Source of the DNA: Daedaleopsis sinensis
Lineage: Eukaryota > Basidiomycota > Agaricomycetes > Polyporales > Polyporaceae
Assembly (NCBI GenBank): GCA_033807695.1
Contig: CM066306.1
Location: forward strand, 4,216,001 to 4,280,000
Direction of reading: 5' to 3'
DNA length: 64,000 nt
Positions 1-12,491 of the stretch are shown in pieces (position 1 is the first letter of the stretch; each line of letters starts with the position of its first letter). Below the pieces are notes generated by a model. The model saw only the letters and a list, made by a program, of their open reading frames with translations, was not told the DNA's origin and searched no databases. The position numbers and the translations under genes are program-made.

Positions 1-1671
1 ACGCAATCGGTAAGTCGAGTCCGGCGGGCGGGATGTACGGGAGATGAAGCGAGCTATCGCAGGTGGAGGTCGCCACAGGTGTGTCGCGGAGGGGAGCGGC
101 CGCGGGAATAATCACTTCGGTTGGACAGTCGAACTCCGTTTCGCATTGACTTTTGTTGAGAGCAACGAGTATGATGATCAGAAGCGGATATATACCCTAT
201 AATACGCGTGATTAACAGGGTGCACTTGTGTCGGGAGCCCCAGTGAGTGAGAGTAATACGCACAATGAGCGGGATCAGACACCCTTCTACCAGGAACTCG
301 AAGTTGATGTTCCGATTGTCCACATCGGACTGGGTTTGATATACCATGACAAGACTCTGGATGGCCAACATGTACTAGTTGATGAGCACACGTCGTAGCG
401 GTGGGCACTGTCAAGGATGCTCACCCAAAGAACGCAGTATATGAGGCCCGACTCGACGAACAGAGCGAGAGTTCTTTCAATAACGGTCCCTCGAGACCCT
501 ATGCGAAGATGGCGTGCTACCGAGACTCGATGAGACCTGTTGCAAAGACTTCAATAACACAGTCTCACTCTTCATCCAAATGCAACGAAGACATACCATG
601 CTTTACAGGCAATCAAGCTCGTAGCGACGATGTTCGTTACCAAAGACAGCGCAGTTGTTGCTAGACCCCATGGGTCCAGGGTGAAGAAGGATCCGATCGG
701 GGTTTCGAAGCCTCCCGCTTTGAGATTGCCGTCAATGACTTGTAGCGTGTATTCTACAGTACTTTCGCAGGCATGGCTTGTGGCGATTACTCCGGTCACT
801 GGATGTTCACAAAGTTAGATGCATCAGGCCGTAAGTGTCGAATTTCAGGCGACGTACCAAATGTCAAGCAGAGAAGCAGTAGGAACAGTATGAGCACTCG
901 ACGACTGTTTCTCCAAAGGACGCATGCACGCCACGAGACAATGGTGTCACTGAGGACAACCTGTAGTCAAATGTTAGCAAGTAGAAGCGCCACGATCGCA
1001 AGGGATACGGTGCTTACATTAACGGTAAGGCTCGCAGTCCCTACGCACACATGTCGTGACTTCTGGATGAATGTGCCGTCTGCGGGGTATGTGCGATATG
1101 CAGGGTAGTCGTCGTAGATTGACTCATCAATCCTCCCAAGAATATCAAAAATTTGTCCCAGGTTCTGGGCCGCATCGGAGTCGTTTCTCGCGATCCCGCC
1201 AGACAGCGCTTGGAACACTTCTCGCAGGGAAGTTGCCCAATAGATAGTGGTCGATACGAGCAAGGCGATAACAGCGAGGAGGATTACAGCCTTAGCTCTC
1301 GTCTTGAGGATGTCTCGACTGTACGGATCCCGGGTGGTGTCAATTCTACTTATGTCGTTGGCGATGTAGATCGCAACAGAGCAATTACCTAAGGATACTG
1401 ATAGCATGGATTGCGAGAGCGATGTTGATCCCTAGATAACTGTAACTTAGCATCTCACAGACTTCAAAACATACTGGTGCGTACCATAGAACACTGTGAA
1501 TAGGATGACTTTCACACATTGATCGCTCAGCATAGGGATCAAGACGACTTCGTTCACGAGCATTTGCCCTCGACTCAACGTTGTCAAGGATAAGGCATGC
1601 TGCAAGAGAACGTCGGGGATAGAGCAGTTAGAGACAGATTCCGCCGTTGTCAAGGAGGTGTCAGTAGCCAT
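1..1671 (-). CDS. Seven-TM-like membrane protein, copy 1 (3' end outside the window)
   Basis: This is the first of four minus-strand paralogs in the window (others at 31.7, 34.7 and 57.7 kb). The likely start is the Met at 1671. In order it shows a short polar N-terminus, a TM segment (1,390-1,440), the exon 1,000-1,330 with a second TM ending in CVGTASLTVN, the TM exon near 850-960 containing SDTIVSWRACVLW, a TM exon (572-799) with GLATTALSLVTNIVATSL, a TM segment ERTLALFVESGLIYCVLW (about 430-500), and a last segment LLIIILVALNKSQCE (about 150-190). A polar tail stays open to base 1, so the C-terminus is missing. The family match rests on comparison with the three other copies; I do not know a formal family name. 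The layout suggests a receptor-like seven-TM protein, with no ligand or pathway implied. Exact splice sites were not fixed. Confidence 0.7.
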
Positions 1672-2139
1672 GATAGCTTGGGAAGGAGACTCGTCGAACG
1701 GCGGACCCACTGTCACACAAGCAGCACTCATGCAGTCTAGAGGCGGAGGAGGACTTATACGAGCCAAGATGTCTCCTTTGGGTAAGACTTCGTGCTGTAC
1801 CACAGGTCATGACGGCGGCGGCCTAGTCGAAGGAAGAGATGTTGATAGATCCATCCGCTCAGTTTGTCAGAAAGTCAAGTAGGTGACAGATCCTCCGTTC
1901 GCATCGTCCGCGCTAAGGATGCCATCGCGTTACGGCCCTGCGCGGCGAGGAGCCAGCTCTTCTTTTATAGGTGTATGCCACACTGTCACGACGACGACGG
2001 TCCGTCAACATCGCCATCTCGCAGATGTACTGTAACACACGATGAGTTGACGACGACAAACCAGGAAATAGCCATGGCCAAGACGTCGCGTTACGCAGCC
2101 CTACTAGTACACGTCATCGTCTCGGCCGCTCAAGGCCGC

Positions 2140-4038
2140 CTAGGCGAAATCTTGCGGGTGGTGAATGACGCGGTTGGGATCGTACACGTCCTTGAGCTTC
2201 TTGAGCCGCTCGGTGTGCGACGGGTAGTACTTTTTGTGCGCGACGTCCGCCGAGTACGTACTGTCGATGTAGTTGACTAGATAGAGTACTATTAGACATG
2301 CCAACGAGGCAGGTGTGAGCCCCGGTGACGTACCATATTCCTTGAAGGCCGTGTTCTGATTGTCCTCGACGGCGTGTTTCATGCCTTGAATGAACCGCAC
2401 GCCATCGGAGGAGCTGACGTTCCCGACGAAGGTTCCGTAGTACTGGATCGAGTACAGCGCGTCCCGCGCGTCAAAAGCGTTGAAGTCTGCTGAGCGGCTG
2501 GTAACTGCGGATCGACCGCCGCCGTACAGATCCCTATACGCGTAGCATAAGCGTGGTGGCGACACACGCGCAGTGCGGGTCGCTCTGGTGCTCACATGAA
2601 GACGAACCAATAGACGTTCGAGGGTTTGCCGGGAGCGTACAGGTAGTTCATGAGCGCATCGGCTGAGGGGGCCTTGAGCGGCTCATTGTCTGTGACAAAA
2701 GTAGAAGTCGCGAAGAACCTCTCCGGGGAATCCTTCCTGTTCGTCGTGTTGAGGTCATCAATGGTATGTGCAGCGTTGCCGGCCACAGCGAGTACGCTAT
2801 CAATCCAGTCGTGTTTATCCAACGACTGGGTGTAGTGCGGGCCGAGGCTCCTTAGCAGAGGTGCCATAGTCTTCGTCACAGTCGCCTCGTCCGCGGAATC
2901 TAAGGTGGACTCCGAACGTTCGTGAAGAGTGAGACGATTCGGAGAATGGAAAATGCACTCACAGTAAGTTCCGTCGATGGAGAAGACAGCTCCATTCTTG
3001 CCGCCCGGAGTGATGTGCAGTTCCATTCCTACGTTAGGATCGAGTGGGTTCTTCGTGTCGCTCACAAACGTCTGCCACGCCAAGAGGCCCTTGCTTGCCT
3101 CCGCGGCAGTGTAGTTCGGGAACGTATACTGGAATCCAGTAGAGTCAGGCGCAGCGTGCGTGACGGTCGTGAACGAGGTGATGATTCCGAAGCTCGCGCC
3201 TGCGCCTCGCGCTGCCCAAAAGAGGTCCTTGTTCTCCGAGCTGCTCGCGGTGACAACCGAGCCGTTCGCCAGGACGATCTCCATACTCATCACCTGGTCG
3301 GCGAGCAGACCCCAGGCGCGCGATGCGGGTCCGAAGCCGCCCTGACCGGCGTGGCCGCCTATACCGACGAAGGGGCATGTTCCGTGTGCCATCGCGCGCT
3401 TTCCTGTTAGTCCGAGGTCAGATTCCCCACTCTTGCGGACGAGGCGCAGGATGCAGACAACGCTGCGGCTGATGCTTACCGTTGTTCCAGAGATAGAGCG
3501 CGACGTCGCCGAGACGGTTTCCTGCTCCAATGGTCGCATAGATACCGTTCAACGAAAGGTGGCGAAGATTGTCCAGGCTGACGATGACGTGTCCGCTTTC
3601 GCCTCCCAGGCCGTAAGCAGCATCTGGTCAAATAGCACCGTAAGTGTCATAGCTCCGTCTGAAGGGGCCTGGGACTCACAAGAATGTCCCCCTCCGCGAG
3701 CGTTGACCTTGATATTGTTCTTTGCTCCACATATCACAGCAGCAGCAACACCCTTGGTGTCATGAGGGTAGACGATAGCGACTGGCGTCAAGTCTGCGAT
3801 ACTAAGTGATACCGCGCGGTGAGAAACCGTGCGCAACAAAGGTGTCAATAGATGCTTACCGTAAGTTGAACGGAGTCACAGCCTCGGGATACGAACGACT
3901 CCCTGGTACGATTGGATCAAGAGACGCGTTCTTCAAGCATCGGACAAGAGAGGTATCAGTAGTGTCCAGAGGGGGAGCGGAGAATGCACTAGCGGAAGGG
4001 ACCAGGACAAGAACTAGGGCGGTGAATAATCCGCGCAT
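2140..4038 (-). CDS. Secreted FAD-linked oxidase (GOOX/BBE type), paralog A
   Basis: Seven exons (3860-4038, 3680-3801, 3480-3623, 2963-3403, 2596-2899, 2334-2533, 2140-2276) sum to 1,527 nt, or 508 residues, the usual length for FAD-binding_4 plus BBE proteins. The start MRGLFTALVLVLVP is a clear signal peptide, so the enzyme should be secreted. The FAD-binding domain carries NARGGGHSYAAYGLGG (His for 8-alpha-histidyl flavin) and [16 protein letters not shown] (Cys for 6-S-cysteinyl flavin), so flavin is probably attached twice as in gluco-oligosaccharide oxidase. The BBE domain ends YYPSHTERLKKLKDVYDPNR. Family knowledge: such enzymes oxidise the C1 hydroxyl of sugars or other alcohols and release H2O2; the substrate here is unknown. 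A TATAAG-like box lies near 4103-4108. Confidence 0.9.
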
Positions 4039-4849
4039 GTCGCCAGTAAGTAGCAATCAGCGGGCAGAGGCACGAGTATTCGAGCTCTAGTAGCACGGCA
4101 TCTTATAGAGTACGTGGGCCTACTTCTCAGAGTAGCAAATGGACTAGTAGACCAGGTACAGGGTTCAGCGTGAGGTATAGATGGACATCCGACCGTGACT
4201 CAAACGTTGTCGTCTGTACGTAGTCCTGCATCAGGTCTGCCACACGAGCCGCCCAGATGACATCTTCGAGGGAGATGAACCGCTCACATGGGGCCATATC
4301 AGGGTGTTAGATAGCCATGTGAAGCGTTATAAAGCGCTAGAGGTGACAGTACTAGCGGCCGGTGCTGATTCGAGGGCAGGAGCACTGAGAGTAGGGCCGA
4401 TCTAGGATTCCATAGGATGTCAGCAGCTGTTGCTACATCTCCCAGGTGAACGATGAATTGCCCAATAAGAGCGGAGGGACAGGGAGCACTGAGCATGCTT
4501 GAGTGCCAGCGCATCGGTGTCGTTCGAGAACTCGGGCAGCATGGGTCGTACCCGACCGAGGTGACGTACTTTCAGGGTGATTGGTTTGGCAGCCGCTACA
4601 GTCTGAGAAGGCTACAGCATATGAATGGGCCTCAGGAATTTCGCAGGTAGCCTTGGTATATGATGGTGTATGTGCATGGATGAGCGAGGAGGAAGAGCAG
4701 AGAGTTCATAGTAGTACTAGCAGCTCAAGAAGCCCTGCAGTCAACGGCCCCACTGGCAGTCGCCAGGACGAAGCCGTGTTTGCTCCTGTTATGGACGCGT
4801 AAAGGAACGGCTTTCCGATTAGACATCCGCTCAAACTCCGCTACACGCT

Positions 4850-6410
4850 TCTTGAATTGGAAAGCCTGCTTTTGAACCTCCTGGATGGCACTGCGGCCAG
4901 CATGAGAGACTGTATACACTGAAACTCGGAATGGCAAAGATATGTCCAAGGCCACCTCCCGTGGAATTTCGCCATACATTTCCGGCGACCGGATTTTGAG
5001 CGGTACCCGCCGTGTCTGACCCGTGCGTATCTACGTGCTTTCCCAAGCTGCCTGGGTGAGCGAAAGCTGTTCATACTAGAGCAGTACCAGTTGCACCCCA
5101 TCCGGGTAGTGTAGCTGCTCGTGTTCCAGTGGATGAGAGTAATGCCATACTTCATGCGACACCAGCTTGTTGGCGGCGGAACGGCACCCTCAGCTAGCTT
5201 GGTACCCTCTGAGTGCAAATACGAGATGTCAGAAATCAATTCACCATTGAAATTTTAGCTCGTCCAAATCTCACCGTGACGGCATACGACTTTGAGGGTC
5301 TTCGGGCTCAGTAATCCAGGTAGTAGACTATTGAAAGAAGTCGTTATAGATGGTATAACGTTGTATTGTCCAGTGCTCGGAGACGGGTACAGGTGAGGTG
5401 AGTTCTCAAGAGAGAGATGCAGGTCGCTGAGTGATGGACAATGAGTATGATTGAGCAATCGATTGATGGCCCAGAGTTGATTGCCTAGGCTGTTGGCACC
5501 AGAGATAGATAGAGTGGCCACACGCAGTCTTGGTAGAGACGGAAGTTCCCTCAGATCCTGATCGACTAAAGATGTCTCTTTAGCACGGTATTAGCGGTGG
5601 TGACTAGCGGTACCACGTACCAAGAACCTTCACTTCGATATTCAAACGTACAAGTCTATGGGCCGTAGCAAGGAGCAACAGTTTTATAACCTCGTAGTCC
5701 ATCCCGAACATCTAATGATATTCCAAGTAAGTGACAGTCCAGCAACAGTGCTTAACTGCAGAGCAGTAAACACAAACCTTGACCGTATGAATACAACGTA
5801 GTCGCCCTGCTGTTCGAGCCAGTCTCGACCCCGATGGTATGTCGAATTTCACAAAAGATACCTTCGTGCAGCTGACCTCTTCCAAGTGTGGGATTGATTC
5901 CAGGAGCCGGAGTAAGTCAGCCGTGCTGCATAGACGGAGGTACTGCAAGGATAGTGTACGGAGCGTAGAGCTATGAAAGCGACTGAAAAGGGAGTCATGG
6001 AAAATAGTGACACGATTCTTATTGCATTGAGCGCGATCTTCGTCACGGAGAGTTAGAGATTGTAAAGAGGGCAGCTCCAGGGTGAACGGACACAATACAA
6101 GGTCAGATGTCTCTGACTGGGGTGCGGGGGAGGACCTCGGTCTTGCTATGGTGATGTGCTTCACCGATTTGCGCCGGTGAGGATGCGTCCGGAAGAACTG
6201 GCAAAGCTCGTCCACTTGACTTCGGGTGGTGATTCGAATGGAGACAAGGAGATAAACTCGAGCGCGAAGACGCCATGCGCTACAAGTCAGTGCACATGCG
6301 CGAAGGGAAGGGATGTCGTCCTGGAGCTCGTCTATCACGAGCCCTTCGATCTCCAGAGGGAATAGGTTTGGGAAGGGAGGCAGAGCACGGGACAGCATTG
6401 TGATAGCCAT
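4850..6410 (-). CDS. F-box/LRR-like protein, 3' half probably decayed
   Basis: The exon 5712-6410 begins MAITMLSRALPPFPNLFPLE and continues into IDELQDDIPSLRACALTCSAW, the F-box pattern (helix, then C-x3-C-x-x-W) found in large basidiomycete F-box families. Leucine-rich stretches follow (LPSLQSLTLRDEDR, LRTLSLQYLRLCSTADLLRLL). A second block with the same character is at 5255-5560 (LPSLPRLRVATLSISG, CPSLSDLHLSLE). Such proteins recruit substrates to SCF ubiquitin ligases. A donor GTTTGT after HTVK near 5780 fits an intron, but the frame beyond it meets stops at about 5600-5620 and again below 5250, and I could not build a clean end. The gene is probably degraded, or my model misses exons. The left end is a guess. 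Confidence 0.5.
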
Positions 6411-6901
6411 GGTGAAGCCCTGAGGTGGGAAGTCCTGGGTTCATTGACTGGAGGTTAAGGTCTGCATGGTTTGCGTATATGTGTGAGAGCTAGAGGCTCA
6501 CCTATGGCCGTGAGAAGGTTCGGGAGAGCTGTACAATAATGTCTTCGCCACTATCCAAATAACCCATTACCGTCGACCGTCCACTTCTATTAATGTAGTT
6601 CAAGACATTGATGACTGGATAGCAACTACTAGGATGGCACCACTCAAGTCCGCGGGGCAGTGTAGGTTGTACCGCCGCTAAACCTGACTCGTAGCGCAGG
6701 ATTTCTGGTTGCGCTACGTTGATTTAGAGAATATCGATGCCAGGAGCGTAGCACATTAACACTGCAGCATGGAATTTAAGTCGGAACAACCACACGCTGC
6801 TAGGACCAGAGGGAAGATTTGATACGGGGTGCTTTCAGCCGCGAGTGTACAACGTTTCATATAGTACTTTGCATAACTGAGAAATGAAATCTTTCCGTTG
6901 C

Positions 6902-8874
6902 TCAGAAGTCCTGTGGATGAGTGATAGTACGATTCGGATCGTACATGTCCTTCAGCGTCTTGAGACGCTCGGTGTGGGTAGGGTAGTATCTCTCGTGCGC
7001 TTCTTCGGCGGTATACGTGCTGTCGATGTAGTTCACTGGAGATATCAAGAGCGAACACAGTCAGACACACTACACCCCGGATATTCATATACGGGACGAC
7101 ACGCACCGTACTCCTTGAAGGTCGTGTTCTGGCTCTCGACGGCTTGCTTCATGCCCTGGATGAATTTGATACCGTCCGTAGGAGCGACGGTGTTTGGGAT
7201 AGTGCCGTAGTACTGGATGGAGTACAGCGCGTCGCGCGCATCGAATGCGTTGAAGTCACTGTCACGCATGCTTACGGCGGAGTTGCCTCCTCCGTACAGG
7301 TCCCTGTGTGGGTCGGCATGAGACATCGTGCAACCGCAGAGGTACGGAAGTCCACGTACAGGTAGACAAACCACTGCTTGACCCTCGAAGTCCTCCCGGC
7401 GGTATATAGATAGTTCATCAGCGCGTCGGTGGTGGATTTGTTGAGCAGGTGTGTATGGTCCACAAACGTCGACGTCGCGAAGAAGTAGTCGGAGTATTCG
7501 CGGCGGTCAGTCGTGTTCAAGTCGCTGACGCTGTTGGCGAGCCCGCCCGAGAGGTACAGCACGCTTTGAATCCAGTCATGTTTGTCCGAAAAGTTGCTCG
7601 TTGGTGTGCCCAAGGTGTTTAGCAGCGGGGACATCGTCGTAGCGAGTTTCTCGTCCGTACCGTTGTCTATACATGAAGAGCTGTCAGGCATCTATCGCAT
7701 TTCGGAGACCAGAATATTAGGCTGTTGCGGATCTGGATAAACTTACAGTACACCCCGTGGATGGAAAAGACTGCCCCATTCGGTCCATCGCCCGGAGTAA
7801 CATAGAGCTGCAATCCGACATCGGTGTCGAGGGGGTTCTGCGGGTCGTTGACGAAGTTCTGCCATGTCTGAACACCTTTACTTGCATCCTCCGCAGTGTA
7901 GTTCGCGTATGTGTACGAGAACGCGATCGATTCGGGCGCTGCGCGTGTGACGGTCGTGAACGAAGTGATGATCCCGAAGCTCGCGCCCGCACCCCGCGCA
8001 GCCCAGAAAAGATCCGGGTGCTGTGTGTCACTGACGTTGACGGCCGTGCCATTGGCGAGAACAATCTCCATCCCCACGACTTGGTCGGCGAGTAGGCCCC
8101 AGGCGCGCGACGCAAGTCCGAAGCCGCCCTGGCCGGCGTGGCCGCCTATCCCGACGTACGGGCATGTGCCATGTGCCATCGCGCGTTTGCCTAGAAAACA
8201 CTGGTTAGAGTTTCGTTCGACGTGATTTCCGGAATGACGGCACGATAAGAAGGTGGTGCATATGGCTGAGAACCTTACGAGAAGAAAGATGAGGCGAGCG
8301 GACATACTTACCGTTGTTCCAGAGGAAGAGCGCGACATCGCCAAGGCGGTTGCCTGCTCCGATCGTCGCGTTGGTGCCCGTCATATGTATGTCGCGGAGG
8401 TTGTCGAGGCTGATGACTAGGTGTCCGTCCTCACCTCCGAGGCCGTAGGCTGCATCTAGAGAACCGTAGATCAGTAAGTATGTGCTCCACAGACAGCTCG
8501 TCGGCGCATGAGTACTGTGGCGTACAAGAATGTCCTCCGCAGCGAGCATTGACCTTGATTTGGTTCTCGGCCCCGCAATTGACGGCATCGCTGACCTCGG
8601 ATGTCGTACTTGGGTAGACAATTGCAGCTGGCTGCCACCGCAAGCTATAAAACGCGGTGTCATGTAAGGGGAAGGTATTCTTGTGAATGCAGACGTACCG
8701 CTCATTGAAAGGCGTAGCGACCTGATCATAGACCGAACTGTCTGGTACGACTGGGGTCAGGTTGACCTTCTTGAGGCAGTCGACAAGTTTGGGATTGATC
8801 GGAGGAGGGCAGACCGCGCGTGAGACCGAGGCAAGACTGGGGATCAGAAGAAGCAGACCGAGCACGTTGTGCAT
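6902..8874 (-). CDS. Secreted FAD-linked oxidase (GOOX/BBE type), paralog B
   Basis: Seven exons (8699-8874, 8526-8644, 8312-8455, 7747-8190, 7360-7666, 7107-7303, 6902-7035) sum to 1,521 nt, or 506 residues, with introns at the same places as paralogs A, C and D. The N-terminus [20 protein letters not shown] is a signal peptide. The flavin-linking Cys is kept ([16 protein letters not shown]). At the flavin-linking His the usual GGGHS reads CGGHS (NARCGGHS), so a Cys replaces the first Gly while the His remains. The C-terminal BBE block ends [21 protein letters not shown] box lies on the minus strand at 8959-8964, about 85 bp upstream of the ATG. The predicted activity is as for paralog A; the Cys change may alter flavin packing. 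Confidence 0.88.
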
Positions 8875-8958
8875 GTTGGACTGTGCAGTGGTGAGATTAT
8901 GGACTGGGGAGGACTGTGCGAGTCGAGTGCCGATACTCAGGATATGGTGCCCTCGACC

Positions 8959-8964
8959 TTTATA
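8959..8964 (-). promoter_or_regulatory. TATA box of oxidase B
   Basis: TATAAA on the minus strand about 85 bp upstream of the oxidase B start codon, at a spacing like that upstream of paralogs C and D. Confidence 0.5.
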
Positions 8965-9049
8965 CAGTCAATATGAGCGTTTGCGAGGGGCTGTCCGCGC
9001 ACATCCATGCAGTTGCTCTGACATCTGCTCGAAGCATGGACGCGTATGA

Positions 9050-10448
9050 GTGGATCTTTTGACATACAATACGTCATGATCAATATTTCAGGAGTCTGAC
9101 GAGCATGCTGGCAAAGACTGTGTAGACTCACATCATGAAGGTGCTCGGCGCTGAGAGGAGTAAAGCATTCCTCCCTGTACACCCGGTACAGTCACGACAC
9201 TAGATAGGGAAGCCCATTGTCGTCGACGACTAGCGTTTTCAGTACTATGACGTACTTGATCATGGCTACATGTTGTGAGAGCAAGTACTGATGAGTCGGA
9301 GGTGAGATGACGGTGAAGTTGAAGAAGATGCACATACTGCCACTGGCATACAACCAAGTTGAAGCTTGGAGCTTGAAGTTTTATACTAACCAGCTGACTC
9401 TTCCAAGTTCCCGATGACTATTCTGATATTCAAGAGTCATCGCTCCCTTTAATCATTGAGCTTGAAGATCAGGCCGCGTTAGCCCTCTGCAAGCACGCCG
9501 CTAGTTAAAGAAGAGAATGGAGCTGCCATGGTCGCGGTAGGAGGAGGAGGCTGAGGGTGTTGGGAGGCCCAGGGGGCGGTGTTAGACGAGCAGTGCCCGA
9601 TAAGATCGGGCGTTCAGACGCTCATACCCTTGTGCGTGCGAGACGCGCGAGAGACGCTCGAGCGCGCCGGGAGCCTCTCGAAAACTTGAACTTGAACTCT
9701 ACGCTATCTTCTTCCATCATGTACTCTGCGTCTCTCACTTTGCTCCAACTACAAGTTCTAAGACTACGAATCAGGAAGGTGTGTACATACATGTTTAGCT
9801 AGAGTCAATATAGCTGAAGCGGGGACTCAAGAATGTTGGTGTCGTGCTCGTGCACTGGCACCGCGATGGTAAGTACTATGGATTGTCCGACGTAGCTCGT
9901 GTGCCATGCATGCCCGGACAGAACTCAGGTAGCCTCAAAGCGTTTGGGACTAACATGAAGGCCATATGACCACACGAATGGCCGCGGACCCTATGTCGAT
10001 AACGTTTTTTATGGCCGTTTATCACCGCCTCTTGTCTCGCTCACCCTGGACTCGTCAGTGACCACGCGTGCCACTGACTTCTTCTCGAGATTGTTATTGA
10101 CCCAGACTCCTATCAAGCAGGACGTTGGCCTCATTGTGGGGATGACGATTGCGATCCCCACCGACGTCGATGTGCTCGGTGTCTACACGTAAGGCCCATT
10201 CATCCGCATGACCTGAGGTACGTTCCTATTCACGCCCAAATGGCAGACAGAGTAGCTGATCCAAACCGCGTTCATGTCGGGCAAAGTCCAAGTCGAGCGT
10301 CACATATCGTGTACCTAGCATCTGCCAGCCGCTGGTTGGGCCTTCGGTGAGACGGTGTCTGTAGGAGTGCGCAGTGCTTGTCGGAGATCACAGCGCCAAC
10401 GATCCCCTTACCTGACGGCGTCGCGTCCCATGATGCACCACCTCCGAG
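9050..10448. other. Intergenic region with orphan exon-like ORFs
   Basis: This stretch separates oxidases B and C. Two plus-strand open segments have a protein-like composition. One, at about 9829-9970, reads VVLVHWHRDGKYYGLSDV. The other, at about 9958-10192, ends MTIAIPTDVDVLGVYT before a stop. A GTAAGT donor lies at about 9868. I could not join them into a gene and recognise no family, so they may be remnants. The rest holds scattered AT-richer DNA and nothing I can assign. Confidence 0.25.
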
Positions 10449-10454
10449 TATAAA
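10449..10454 (+). promoter_or_regulatory. TATA box of oxidase C
   Basis: TATAAA 58 bp upstream of the oxidase C ATG. Paralogs B and D have the same element at 64-85 bp, which supports a shared core promoter design. Confidence 0.55.
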
Positions 10455-10506
10455 GACCGCGATTGTATTCGTCGACCCCACCCCGTCGTGCTCTCAAGCC
10501 AGCACC

Positions 10507-12491
10507 ATGCGTGGCGCCTCCAACTCCCTCGCCCTCCTCTCCTTCGTATCAGTCGCGTTCGCCGCCTCCGCCTCCCTCAAGAACACCGCACACAGCGCGT
10601 TCGTACGATGCCTAGAGAGTGCAAGGCTGGACCCCATCGTTCCGGGCGACGCGTCCTACACCGCTGATGCTGCGCCCTTCAACCGCCGGTAGGCTCGTGT
10701 ACACGTCCACGTGAGTTGCCTCTGATCGCGTCCGTCACTGCACGACGCGCCGCTCCCACAGCCTGCCATGGAAGCCAGCTGCGATTGTGTACCCCAAAGA
10801 TGCGAAGGGTGTGTCTGCTGCCGTTCAATGCGGCGCAGAGCACAACGTCAAGGTCAATGCCCGCGGCGGGGGCCATTCATGTGAGCACCCCGAGACTCTT
10901 GCTACTGGATCTGACTTCTCGTTTGACACTGCATGGTTTTGTCTCTCGAATACTGAACTGCACGATCGTGCTTTAAAATTATAGATGCTGCATACGGTTT
11001 GGGAGGTGAAGACGGGCACCTGATCGTCAGCCTCGACAACCTCCGCCACCTCTCGCTCTCTGGCGATGTCGCGACTATTGGTGCCGGCAACCGTCTCGGT
11101 GACGTCGCGCTTTTCCTCTGGGATAACGGTACGTCCCTCGCATATACAGTCACCTTCTCTGCGGTGCGCCTCTCATATACATGCGAATTTGTCAGGGCAG
11201 CGCGCAATGGCACATGGTACCTGCCCGTTCGTCGGCATCGGAGGTCACGCAACCCAGGGAGGCTTTGGGCTGACATCGCGCTCATGGGGCCTCCTCTCTG
11301 ACCAAGTGCGCTCTATCGAGATCGTCCTCGCATCTGGGGCGCTCGTTACCGCCAGCCCGACACAGCTCCCCGATCTCTTTTGGGCCGCGATGGGCGCGGG
11401 AGCGAGCTTCGGGATCATCACCTCGTTCACGACGGTGACCCAGAAGGCCCCGACGGACATCATCGCGTTCTCGTACATGTTCGCTGACTACGGACCGCGC
11501 GAGGCGAGCGCGGGCATGCAAGCATGGCAGAAGTTTAGCGGGGACACTGCGAGACCACTCGATCCTAACATGGGGCTGCAATTGCACGTCAACCCAGGTG
11601 GTGGCCCCAACGGGGTCGTGTTCTACATCAGCGGGGTCTACTGTGAGTGCCTAATCCGACTGAGCTTGAGTCTGTCGCTCATTCCGTCTCTGTCCCTTAA
11701 TTGATTTATCGCACTTGTAGATAACGCGGACATGGCGAAGCTCAACGCGACCATTGCACCTCTCCTGGCCGAGCTCGGCACGCCGACCTCGACATTCTTC
11801 CAATCGCAAGACTGGATCACCAATGTGCTCTACCTCGCGGGCGTGAACACTGCCGCCGAGTTGAATACGACGAAGGGAGTAGACGGCACGGATTTCTTCT
11901 ACGCGACGTCCACGATCGTCAGCCACGAGGAGCCGCTCGGGATGCCTGCGACCGACGGGCTGATGGACTACTTCTATGGGCCGGGGAGTGATACGAACGT
12001 CTCCTGGTTCATCATCACGTGAGTACACTTTGCGTCTCGCTGGACACCGGGGCTCATTCTAAGTGCGCAGGGACCTATATGGGGGCGGTGAGTCAGCGGT
12101 GACGAGCCGTTCGGCGGACTTCAACTCGTTCGACGCGCGCGACGCGCTGTACACGATCCAATACTACGGCACGATCCCGAGCTCGGTGCCTACTGCCGAC
12201 GGAGTTGCGTTCATCCAGGGCATGAAGGTGTCCGTCGAAGACAACCAGCCGCACACAGCGTTCAAGGAGTACGGTACGTCTGCAGCGCTATCAGACAGCA
12301 TTTGTGCTCTATCACGTCCGTCGCTGATGATGCTCACGGGTCTGTGCGCGCGTGCAGTGAACTACATCGACAGCACGTACTCGGCTGAGGTCGCGCACAA
12401 GAAGTATTACCCGACGAACACGAAGCGTCTCACGGAACTCAAGAATATATATGATCCCAGGCGCATCATCCACCACCCACAAGATTTCTGA
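10507..12491 (+). CDS. Secreted FAD-linked oxidase (GOOX/BBE type), paralog C
   Basis: Seven exons (10507-10688, 10762-10880, 10985-11128, 11196-11642, 11721-12018, 12071-12273, 12358-12491) sum to exactly 1,527 nt, or 508 residues, the same as paralog A. The start is the ATG after a TATA box and opens a signal peptide (MRGASNSLALLSFVSVAFA). Both flavin attachment motifs are intact: [17 protein letters not shown] for His and GTCPFVGIGGHATQGG for Cys. The BBE domain ends YDPRRIIHHPQDF. It is the only member of the three-gene group on the plus strand, divergent from paralog B across about 1.6 kb. The expected reaction is FAD-dependent oxidation of a sugar or alcohol with H2O2 release, outside the cell. 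It is intact and probably functional; the substrate cannot be read from sequence. Confidence 0.92.

Noticed and set aside
2140..4038. Berberine-bridge or cannabinoid-synthase-like biosynthetic role for the oxidases
   Set aside because: The fold is shared, but the signal peptide, double flavin attachment and fungal context fit extracellular oligosaccharide oxidases better.
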